5,895 nucleotides of DNA, taken from positions 1 through 5,895 of the forward strand of contig DVJH01000019.1 in NCBI GenBank assembly GCA_018710795.1, written 5' to 3'. This DNA is from Candidatus Galligastranaerophilus gallistercoris. GTDB taxonomy: Bacteria; Cyanobacteriota; Vampirovibrionia; Gastranaerophilales; Gastranaerophilaceae. Below, in pieces: positions 1 to 5,794 of this stretch. Position numbers and translations under genes: made by a program. Numbering within the stretch: position 1 is the first letter of the stretch; each line of letters opens with the position of its first letter. A model generated the notes under the pieces. It did not search any database, was not told the origin of the DNA, and worked only from the letters and a program-made list of their open reading frames with translations.

Positions 1-1287
1 AAATCCCGATTGCTTAAGAAGTTCTTTTGCTTTATCCAAATCCATTCCGTGCCCTTTTGCAATTTCACGGTTTAAAAATATACTCGGGATTCCTTCCGCC
101 GTATATAAAGGCTCGCCTATCCCAGATAAAACGTTTAAAACGAGATTTTCTCTGTCTATTGCATAATCAATTGCGGTCCTAAAATTTTTATCGTTAAACC
201 AGGAGCTTTTTATCGGATTAACGTAATATTTGCCGTTTGTTTTATTTTTTCTCGGGTTTAAATTAAAGACAATAAAGCTTGTATTTGTGGTGGGGCCCAG
301 ATTATAGAGGGTATAATCCGAATGTTTTTCGTTTTCTCTGTATCTTGCAACCATTGACCCGGGGATTGAAGTTGTATCCGTTTCACCCGCTTCAAATTTA
401 ATAATATCGTTATTCAAATCTCCGACAATTAAAACCAGATATCTGTCAAGGTAGGGGAGTTTTCTTCCCTGCCCGTCAATAATATAGTAATTCGGATTTC
501 TTGTATAGATAAGCCTTTGAGCGGGGATATATTCTTTCAGTTTAAAAGGTCCGGATGTTACAAGAATTTTCGGGTCAATATTTGTGGAATGAAAAGTTCT
601 GAAATAATCTTTTCCTTTGTCTGTTGCAATTTTATACACATGCTCGGGCGCAATCGGGCTTGTAAGGTTTCTTAAAAAAGGAGCAAAAGGAGCGGGAGTT
701 TTAAATTTAAGAGTGTACTTATCAATTAATTCGACCGTGGGCAATTTACCCCCGACATACATTGAATCTCTTGCGCTTGTATCGCCGAATCCGCCGAAAA
801 TTATGGTATTATACGTAAAATATGCGTCTTTGGCAGTTATTTCTTTCCCGTCGGACCACTTTAATCCTTTTCTTAAATGAACGATATATGTTTTTTCATC
901 GGGAAGAATTTCTATGCTTTTTGCAAGCCTCGGGCGGACTTTTCCGTTGTAGGGGTCCGTATAAAAAAGCCCGTCATACATAATTGAAGAGAGCATAGAA
1001 CTTGTCGCATCGTTTGAGTTAAACGGATTAAAGGTTTTAGGACCTTCACCTATGGTTGAAGTTACGATATCTCCGCCGAATTTCCCGACTTCGCCTCTGG
1101 ATACAAGATAATCAACGCCGTCAATTGTCATGTTTACGGGCTCTTCCATGGCGTATTCAATGACATTCAGGGGGCGCACATCAAAGTTTGTAACAAATGT
1201 ATCAAAGCCCGGGTCCTTTTTTATGCAGGACTTTAAAAGCAGAAAAACAAAGAAAATCAGTATTAATACATATATAACTTTTTTCAT
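1..1287 (-). CDS. Peptide ABC transporter solute-binding protein (SBP_bac_5 family), C-terminus cut by window edge
   Basis: This would bind oligopeptides or dipeptides outside the inner membrane and deliver them to an Opp/Dpp-type ABC permease. I translated the reverse strand from the ATG at 1287 to base 1: 429 codons without a stop. The family is usually about 500-600 residues, so the C-terminal part is missing. Residues 4-18 are a hydrophobic segment followed by L18-K19-S20-C21, an imperfect lipobox, so it is probably a lipoprotein. GKFGGDIV (68-75) and PKTFNPF (83-89) match the usual start of the mature domain. LRKGLKWSDGKEITAKD (138-154) is the hallmark SBP_bac_5 stretch. SGPFKL (from about 245) and FRTAIDYAIDRENL (about 369-382) are also family blocks. 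No permease or ATPase gene is visible; they could lie further left. No Shine-Dalgarno site precedes the start. The exact ligand cannot be told; nickel- or heme-binding relatives share the fold. Confidence 0.9.
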   Translation of the reverse strand, partial: MKKVIYVLILIFFVFLLLKSCIKKDPGFDTFVTNFDVRPLNVIEYAMEEPVNMTIDGVDYLVSRGEVGKFGGDIVTSTIGEGPKTFNPFNSNDATSSMLSSIMYDGLFYTDPYNGKVRPRLAKSIEILPDEKTYIVHLRKGLKWSDGKEITAKDAYFTYNTIIFGGFGDTSARDSMYVGGKLPTVELIDKYTLKFKTPAPFAPFLRNLTSPIAPEHVYKIATDKGKDYFRTFHSTNIDPKILVTSGPFKLKEYIPAQRLIYTRNPNYYIIDGQGRKLPYLDRYLVLIVGDLNNDIIKFEAGETDTTSIPGSMVARYRENEKHSDYTLYNLGPTTNTSFIVFNLNPRKNKTNGKYYVNPIKSSWFNDKNFRTAIDYAIDRENLVLNVLSGIGEPLYTAEGIPSIFLNREIAKGHGMDLDKAKELLKQSGF

Positions 1288-1292
1288 GATTA

Positions 1293-1321
1293 TTGATTTT
1301 ACCATAATTGTCTGATATAAA
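1293..1321 (+). promoter_or_regulatory. Promoter of the rmlD-like gene
   Basis: TTGATT at 1293-1298 (4 of 6 to TTGACA) is followed after 17 bases by TATAAA at 1316-1321 (5 of 6 to TATAAT), with a TGA extension at 1313-1315. The start site would be near 1328, leaving a leader of about 46 bases. The element physically overlaps the minus-strand -10 of the divergent solute-binding protein gene. Confidence 0.5.
1296..1304 (-). promoter_or_regulatory. Extended -10 promoter of the solute-binding protein gene
   Basis: Read on the minus strand, 1304 to 1296 is TGGTAAAAT, which fits the extended -10 pattern TGnTAnnnT. No convincing -35 box lies 16-18 bases upstream (only T-rich sequence). Only eight bases separate the -10 hexamer from the ATG at 1287, so transcription would begin within a base or two of the start codon, giving a nearly leaderless mRNA. 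This agrees with the absence of a Shine-Dalgarno site. It is a prediction from pattern only. Confidence 0.45.
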
Positions 1322-1373
1322 AATTGTATATTAAGGTAAGTTTCGGTTAAACCAAAAAGACGAAAGAAATTTA

Positions 1374-2195
1374 ATGAGAATATTGGTAACGGGCGCCTCA
1401 GGGCTTTTAGGGCAGGAACTATGCCCGATGTTGGATGATATAGGGGCAAAATACTGGGCAACAAACAGTAAAATTTTCGATATAACCAACACAAAAATGG
1501 TAAACGAGATTATGGATAAGGTAAGTCTTGATTTTATTATTCACCTTGCGGCATACACGAACGTTGACCAGGCGGAAGTTAATCAAAAAGAAGCTTTTCT
1601 TGTTAACCACACGGGAACGAAAAATATGGCAAAAATTGCAAAAAAACTTGATGTTCCCATTTTATACGTAAGCACTTCAAGCGTTTTTGACGGAGAAAAA
1701 ACAACCCCCTATAAAACAACGGATGCAACAAACCCGATTAATGCATACGGAATGTCAAAATTAAAGGGTGAAGAAGAAATTAAAAAAATAACAAAAAAAC
1801 ATTATATCGTAAGAACAAGTTCTCTTTACGGCAGGGGCGGCAGCAATTACGTAGATGCAATGCTTACGTATTCAATGTTTAATAACAGCATCTCGGTTGT
1901 TGATGATGAAATTTCCTGTCCGACCTGGACAAAAGATTTGGCAAAAGAAATTATAAAAATAATAGAAGATAAAAAAGACTACGGAACATATCATATTTGT
2001 TCATCAGGAAAAGCAAGCTGGTCAGAGCTTACAAAGAAAATTTTTAACATTAAAAAAAGAAATGTTTTTGTAACTCCGATTGAAAAATCGGATTTTCCGC
2101 GCCCTGCAAAACGCCCTAAATTCGGTGTTCTTGACAATAATCACATATTGCCCGAGTGGGAAGAATCTTTAGAAAATTATCTGCTCTCAAAATAA
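1374..2195 (+). CDS. rmlD: dTDP-4-dehydrorhamnose reductase-like SDR enzyme (RmlD family)
   Basis: RmlD reduces dTDP-4-dehydro-L-rhamnose to dTDP-L-rhamnose with NAD(P)H, the last step of making activated rhamnose for surface polysaccharide; it acts in the cytosol. The 273 residues are close to the usual 280-300. GASGLLG (7-13) is the Rossmann dinucleotide motif. HLAAYTNVDQAE (57-68) matches the family block HxAAxTxVDxAE. STSSVFDG (100-107) carries the active-site Ser/Thr. Y125 and K129 form the catalytic YxxxK. PTWTKDLA (183-190) and RPKFGVLDN (247-255) are typical RmlD C-terminal blocks. The ATG lies directly before the first beta strand, so the start is secure, although only a weak purine-rich stretch (GAAAG) precedes it. 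No rmlA, rmlB or rmlC is visible, so the gene is isolated. It could therefore act on a related dTDP-sugar; the SDR/RmlD family is certain, the exact substrate less so. Confidence 0.85.
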   Translation: MRILVTGASGLLGQELCPMLDDIGAKYWATNSKIFDITNTKMVNEIMDKVSLDFIIHLAAYTNVDQAEVNQKEAFLVNHTGTKNMAKIAKKLDVPILYVSTSSVFDGEKTTPYKTTDATNPINAYGMSKLKGEEEIKKITKKHYIVRTSSLYGRGGSNYVDAMLTYSMFNNSISVVDDEISCPTWTKDLAKEIIKIIEDKKDYGTYHICSSGKASWSELTKKIFNIKKRNVFVTPIEKSDFPRPAKRPKFGVLDNNHILPEWEESLENYLLSK

Positions 2196-2229
2196 AAAAT
2201 ATGCAAAATCAAAAATTTACGGGTTTTAA

Positions 2230-2245
2230 AAGATTACAAAATCTT
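2230..2245. repeat. Small AT-rich hairpin between the rmlD-like gene and the SLH gene
   Basis: AAGATT (2230-2235) and AATCTT (2240-2245) form a perfect 6-bp stem with a 4-base loop. It follows the stop of the rmlD-like gene by 34 bases but has no T-run after it on the plus strand. It is thus a poor intrinsic terminator, and no better one is seen in this 114-bp spacer. Some read-through into the SLH gene is possible. Confidence 0.3.
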
Positions 2246-2270
2246 ATACAACTTGCAAATTATGGTTATA

Positions 2271-2276
2271 TATAAT
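2271..2276 (+). promoter_or_regulatory. -10 box of the SLH protein gene
   Basis: A perfect TATAAT sits 33 bases before the start codon. The -35 position 16-18 bases upstream has no good match to TTGACA, so the promoter may depend on an activator or on flanking AT-rich DNA. The leader would be about 27 bases and contains the ribosome binding site. Confidence 0.5.
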
Positions 2277-2292
2277 AAAATCAAATCATTAT

Positions 2293-2300
2293 AAGGGAGA
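2293..2300 (+). promoter_or_regulatory. Shine-Dalgarno site of the SLH protein gene
   Basis: AAGGGAGA ends nine bases before the ATG at 2310. It is the only strong Shine-Dalgarno sequence before any of the five genes here. It fixes the start codon and suggests high expression, as expected of an abundant envelope protein. Confidence 0.7.
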
Positions 2301-2309
2301 AAAGAATAA

Positions 2310-3494
2310 ATGAGAAAGATTTTTATAAAATTATTCGGCTTTTTTGCCATTCTGTTTGCAATGGCTGCGCCGGTTTCGGCGTATACCGAAGAATTCCCCG
2401 ACGTAGGACCCGATTATTGGTCATACGATGCGATTATGTATTTTAAAGAAAGAAATGTTTTAAGCGGATACCCCGACGGCTATTACAGACCCGATCAACA
2501 GGTAACACGTGCGGAATTTGCAACAATCGTTACAAAAGCACTGGGCTTAAGAGATTTAGACGAAATTACATTTACCGAATATAAAGATATTGATGAAAAT
2601 CACTGGGCATATTATGACGTAATGCTCGGTTCATATTATGATTTAATCCACGGAACTCCGGATAAAATGTTTTATCCGCAAAATAATATCACAAGACTTG
2701 AAATTATTATGGTCATAATGAAAGCGCTTTCGATTAAAGAAATAACGGAGCAGGAAGCGCTTGAACAGTTATCGGTATATAAAGACGCATCGGATGTTCC
2801 TTATTGGGCAACCCTTACTACCGGCAAAGCCCAGCAATTGGGTTTAATTGTTCTGTTACCGGGGCTTGAAGATTACATACTTCCCCATCAGTATGCAACC
2901 AGAGGCGAACTTGCGGTATGGTTATACGGCATGCTTCAAAGAGCGGCAATCCAGCCGAGCGAAAAGCTTGAGCCCGAACCGCCCGCAGGTCCGAGAAAAG
3001 CCGAAGGATACATTATCAAGAACGTAATTTTTGATGATCATTATGCGATTATTCCCGCGGGAACACAGCTGCCTTTAGGCGTTATGGACTGCTGGTATAC
3101 AAGAACGGCAAAAGAAGGTCAGGAAATTTTGACAAGAGCACTTGTTAACTTTGTAAGCGAGGATAATACGCTTCTTATCCCGATAGGAAGCGAAATGACG
3201 GGAACAATCGATAAAGTTTCGGTCGGAAGAACTTTGATTAAAAATTCACAAATGATATACAGAACCGAAAATTTAATCGACTCTAACACAAGACAACCCG
3301 TTGCGCCGTTTAAAGCGGTCGGAGAAATGACTCCCAAAGTAAGAGAATTTACCCACAACCCGATTTTGCAAAAAATAGGCTTTAAAGGCTTTAAAGGTCA
3401 TAATTTCTATACGCACAAATCGCAACAGGTTGATTTTATTCTGCTTGAAGAAGTTAAAATCGATTTAAACGATAATTTAAGAATTGTTCAATAA
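2310..3494 (+). CDS. Secreted S-layer-homology (SLH) domain protein with conserved C-terminal domain
   Basis: Likely an exported envelope protein that binds peptidoglycan or its attached polymer through SLH repeats. Residues 1-24 are a clear Sec signal peptide (basic start, hydrophobic core, APVSA before the cut). Three SLH repeats follow at about 28-80, 91-140 and 157-208, each with aromatic and Tyr-Trp positions and a TR[ALG]E motif (66-69, 128-131, 197-200) in place of the canonical ITRAE/TRAE. A proline/glutamate-rich linker (about 216-228, EPEPP) leads to a C-terminal domain (about 232-390). That domain has IIPAGTQLPL (247-256), IPIGSEMTGTI (290-300) and a KGFKGH stretch near 359-364. 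The two IPxGT/IPxGS blocks recall the beta-rich domain of TrbI/VirB10-type proteins, but this is a resemblance by eye only. No outer-membrane porin domain or transmembrane helix other than the signal is seen. Transcription ends at the hairpin downstream. Confidence 0.85.
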   Translation: MRKIFIKLFGFFAILFAMAAPVSAYTEEFPDVGPDYWSYDAIMYFKERNVLSGYPDGYYRPDQQVTRAEFATIVTKALGLRDLDEITFTEYKDIDENHWAYYDVMLGSYYDLIHGTPDKMFYPQNNITRLEIIMVIMKALSIKEITEQEALEQLSVYKDASDVPYWATLTTGKAQQLGLIVLLPGLEDYILPHQYATRGELAVWLYGMLQRAAIQPSEKLEPEPPAGPRKAEGYIIKNVIFDDHYAIIPAGTQLPLGVMDCWYTRTAKEGQEILTRALVNFVSEDNTLLIPIGSEMTGTIDKVSVGRTLIKNSQMIYRTENLIDSNTRQPVAPFKAVGEMTPKVREFTHNPILQKIGFKGFKGHNFYTHKSQQVDFILLEEVKIDLNDNLRIVQ

Positions 3495-3515
3495 AAACGG
3501 TTAAAATAAAATAAA

Positions 3516-3549
3516 GACTCCGAAGCGTTTGCATTCGGGGTTTTTATTT
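3516..3549 (+). terminator. Rho-independent terminator of the SLH gene
   Basis: CTCCGAA (3518-3524) pairs with TTCGGGG (3534-3540) with one T-G wobble. An inner GC/GC pair (3525-3526 with 3531-3532) closes a GTTT loop with one bulged A. TTTTTATTT follows at once. The preceding AAAGA can extend the stem into the T-run. It lies 21 bases after the SLH stop codon. Confidence 0.85.
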
Positions 3550-3556
3550 ATATAAT
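3528..3556 (+). promoter_or_regulatory. radA promoter overlapping the upstream terminator
   Basis: A perfect TATAAT at 3551-3556 follows the T-run of the SLH terminator. TTTGCA (3528-3533, 4 of 6 to TTGACA) lies 17 bases upstream, inside the terminator hairpin. Six bases separate TATAAT from the ATG at 3563, so the predicted start of transcription is the A of the start codon, or one base before it. There is no room for a ribosome binding site. Confidence 0.55.
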
Positions 3557-3562
3557 TTTCTT

Positions 3563-4948
3563 ATGGGAAAAATAAAAACAAAATGGGTGTGCCAAAATTG
3601 CGGATATGAAACCGCATCTTATCTGGGTAAATGCCCCGATTGCGGCAGATATTCCACATTTACGGAAGAAGCGGTGCAAAATTCGGTTGAAATAAAATCG
3701 AATATATCTTCAATGAACATTAAACCCGTAAATGATACCGGTTATACAAAAATTAAAGATGTTGCCGCCGATAAATCCATAAGAATTTCAAGCCGAATGG
3801 AAGAATTGGACAGAGTTTTAGGCGGAGGGTTTGTTGAAGGGTCATTATGTCTTTTAGCGGGCGACCCCGGAATCGGAAAATCAACTTTGACCCTTCAGAC
3901 GGCAAGAAATATTTCCGAGCAAAACAAAACAATTTTATATATCTGTGCGGAAGAATCAACCGCCCAGGTTAAATTAAGAGCGCAAAGATTGAATGCGGAC
4001 AGTGAAAATTTATACGTAACGCAACAGAATTGTATTGAAGAAATAATAGCCCAGATTGAAAAATTGAAACCCGATTTTCTTGTCGTAGACAGTATTCAAT
4101 CGGTTTTCAGCGCCTCCATATTAAGTTCAACGGGTTCCGTTTCACAAATAAGAGAATGCACCAACATCTTAATGCGCCTTTCAAAACAATTTAACATAAC
4201 AACAATTATAATAGGGCACGTTACAAAAGAAGGAAATATCGCGGGGCCAAAGGTTTTAGAACATATGGTAGACTGCGTTTTAAATTTTGAAGGAGAAAAA
4301 TATAAAACGATAAGAATTTTAAGAGCCATTAAAAACAGGTTCGGTGCCGTAAGCGAAGTAGGCGTTTTTAATATGGAAGATACGGGACTTGTTGAAGTTA
4401 AAAATCCTTCGGAATTATTTTTATCGGACAGAGAAAACCAAACAACATCGGGAAGCACCATAATCCCTGTCTTGGAAGGCACAAGGTGTCTTTTGCTTGA
4501 AATTCAGGCATTAACCGGAGCGACCCCGTATCCAAACCCCAGACGGGTTGCAAGGGGCGTCGAATATGACAGGCTGCTTCAAATTCTTGCGGTGCTTGAA
4601 AAAAGAGTCGGTCTTAATTTATCAAAACAGGACGTCTACATAAACGTAATCGGCGGAATTGACGTTATGGAGCCTGCAGCCGACCTTGGAATAGCGCTTG
4701 CGGTTTTAACGAGTGCAAGAGACATAACAATCAATCAAAATACGGTTTGCTTCGGAGAAATCGGATTAAACGGAGAAATAAGGTCTGCAGACAATATTGA
4801 AGCAAGATTAAAAGAAGCGCAAAAACTGGGCTTTAGGCGTGCAATAATACCCAAAATCAATTCAAACCGAATAAAAGAAAGAATTCAAAAAATAGGCATT
4901 GAAATAATTGAAGTTTCAAAGATAACAGATGCCATTAAAAATATCTAA
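3563..4948 (+). CDS. radA: DNA repair and recombination ATPase RadA (Sms)
   Basis: RadA is a hexameric DnaB-like helicase/ATPase that drives branch migration during homologous recombination in the cytosol, working with RecA. The 461 residues match the usual 450-460. The N-terminal zinc finger is C10-x2-C13-x10-C24-x2-C27. The RecA-like core has Walker A GDPGIGKST (100-108), Walker B FLVVDS (172-177) and the RadA signature KNRFG (257-261). The C-terminal Lon-protease-like domain (about 300-461) shows GGIDVMEPAADLGIALAV (364-381) and GEIGLNGEIR (398-407), a non-proteolytic Lon fold as in other RadA proteins. The ATG is the natural start just before the zinc finger; it has no Shine-Dalgarno site and the -10 box lies six bases upstream, so translation is probably leaderless. 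The zinc finger lacks the usual tryptophans: SYLGKC replaces KWLGRC and GRYSTF replaces GAWNTL. The gene ends in a 4-base tail-to-tail overlap with the next gene. Confidence 0.97.
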   Translation: MGKIKTKWVCQNCGYETASYLGKCPDCGRYSTFTEEAVQNSVEIKSNISSMNIKPVNDTGYTKIKDVAADKSIRISSRMEELDRVLGGGFVEGSLCLLAGDPGIGKSTLTLQTARNISEQNKTILYICAEESTAQVKLRAQRLNADSENLYVTQQNCIEEIIAQIEKLKPDFLVVDSIQSVFSASILSSTGSVSQIRECTNILMRLSKQFNITTIIIGHVTKEGNIAGPKVLEHMVDCVLNFEGEKYKTIRILRAIKNRFGAVSEVGVFNMEDTGLVEVKNPSELFLSDRENQTTSGSTIIPVLEGTRCLLLEIQALTGATPYPNPRRVARGVEYDRLLQILAVLEKRVGLNLSKQDVYINVIGGIDVMEPAADLGIALAVLTSARDITINQNTVCFGEIGLNGEIRSADNIEARLKEAQKLGFRRAIIPKINSNRIKERIQKIGIEIIEVSKITDAIKNI

Positions 4949-5757
4949 TTTTCATCTTTTTTGATTACCAAATCTCCAAAGTGTTCCGATGCAAATTTTT
5001 GCAGGGGTGCCAATTGTTCGGGCGTATAAGTATCACTTTCAACCAATACGATATTTTGGTTTATTTTATAATTTGAAATGTCGGAAGGTTTTCCCATTCT
5101 GTTTAAAGCTTGAGAAAAATAATATTTTGCCCACGACCTTGCTTCGTATATTTCGTTATCGGAATAAACCGATTTATATCTTGCAATTGCCTTATCTTTT
5201 GAATCCGCAAAGTTAAGCCACGGGTCAAGAACAATATCTTTTTTGCCGCCTCTGTTCATATCCGTAATTGCAACCGAATGATCAAGAGGCATATAATATA
5301 TTGCATCCGATTCTTGTGTATCATTATTTATAAATTCTACTTTTAATCTGACATTTGCAAGATTAGAATTTGTATATCCGTTTGCATAAAGAGCAGCAAG
5401 CGCGGCAAGCGAATTTTCAAGACAGTTTCCCGCCTTGTCTTTTTTCATTTGAACCAAAGTGATTCCGTACGGCACCGTCAGTTCATCCTGCTTAAAGCGG
5501 CTTGCATAATAAGAAGGAAATTGCTGCATTTCTCTTATAAAAGTAATTTTATCGCTGCAGGAAGAAATAAATCTGGTTGATTTCAGGTTATAATCAGACG
5601 GTTTATATGTTTTATAAAACGATTCGACATAAGTGGGGCTTACAAGCGGAAATACCGCCTTTGCACGCCTTTGCACCATATCGGCATCTTTGATTTCCTT
5701 TTTTCTTGAAGAAAAATAAGGATATGAAAAATTATTTTGCATAGGGAAAATTTTCAT
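4945..5757 (-). CDS. Unrecognised protein with transglutaminase/papain-like Cys-His-Asp arrangement
   Basis: I do not recognise a named family. The 270-residue product has AGNCLENSLAALAALYANGY (109-128), in which C112 begins a helix as in transglutaminase-core enzymes. A beta strand (RLKVEFI, about 137-143) follows, then PLDHSVAI (157-164) with H160, then IVLDPWL (175-181) with D178. The Cys-His distance of 48 and His-Asp distance of 18 suit a transglutaminase-like or cysteine-protease/deamidase fold. The N-terminal 100 residues look largely helical and charged; residues after 185 look helical, then a short beta-rich tail. No Sec signal or membrane segment is seen, so it is cytosolic or exported by another route. 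The start at M1 is taken over M6 without a ribosome binding site to decide. The stop overlaps radA's stop, and the gene runs against it with no clear terminator between. The catalytic role is inferred, not shown. Confidence 0.75.
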   Translation of the reverse strand: MKIFPMQNNFSYPYFSSRKKEIKDADMVQRRAKAVFPLVSPTYVESFYKTYKPSDYNLKSTRFISSCSDKITFIREMQQFPSYYASRFKQDELTVPYGITLVQMKKDKAGNCLENSLAALAALYANGYTNSNLANVRLKVEFINNDTQESDAIYYMPLDHSVAITDMNRGGKKDIVLDPWLNFADSKDKAIARYKSVYSDNEIYEARSWAKYYFSQALNRMGKPSDISNYKINQNIVLVESDTYTPEQLAPLQKFASEHFGDLVIKKDEN

Positions 5758-5774
5758 GGCAAATAAATAAAACC

Positions 5775-5794
5775 CGAAAATAAAAAAATTTTCG
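5775..5794 (-). other. Hairpin followed by T-rich tract just before the Cys-His-Asp gene
   Basis: CGAAAAT and ATTTTCG form a perfect 7-bp stem with a 6-base A/T loop. Read on the minus strand it is followed by GGTTTTATTTATTT and then, after GCC, the start codon at 5757. It could be the intrinsic terminator of a minus-strand gene lying beyond the right edge, or an attenuator or 5' stem in the leader of the downstream gene. The stem has only two G-C pairs, so it is weak. Confidence 0.45.

Noticed and set aside
617..880. Plus-strand open frame of 87 codons
   Set aside because: It lies entirely inside the minus-strand solute-binding protein gene and has no recognisable domain or ribosome binding site.
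1130..1315. Plus-strand open frame of 61 codons ending in a hydrophobic tail
   Set aside because: It is antisense to the solute-binding protein's N-terminus; the hydrophobic tail is just the reverse reading of its signal segment.
1374..3494. The rmlD-like gene and the SLH gene as a two-gene operon
   Set aside because: A 114-bp spacer with a perfect TATAAT and its own Shine-Dalgarno site points to a separate transcript, although no strong terminator follows the rmlD-like gene, so read-through cannot be excluded.
4096..4482. Minus-strand open frame of 128 codons opposite radA
   Set aside because: It is a shadow of radA, whose frame is fully conserved with all family motifs here; no independent start signal is seen.
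4989..5216. Plus-strand open frame of 75 codons opposite the Cys-His-Asp gene
   Set aside because: It has no domain, no ribosome binding site and is antisense to a longer, better supported gene.
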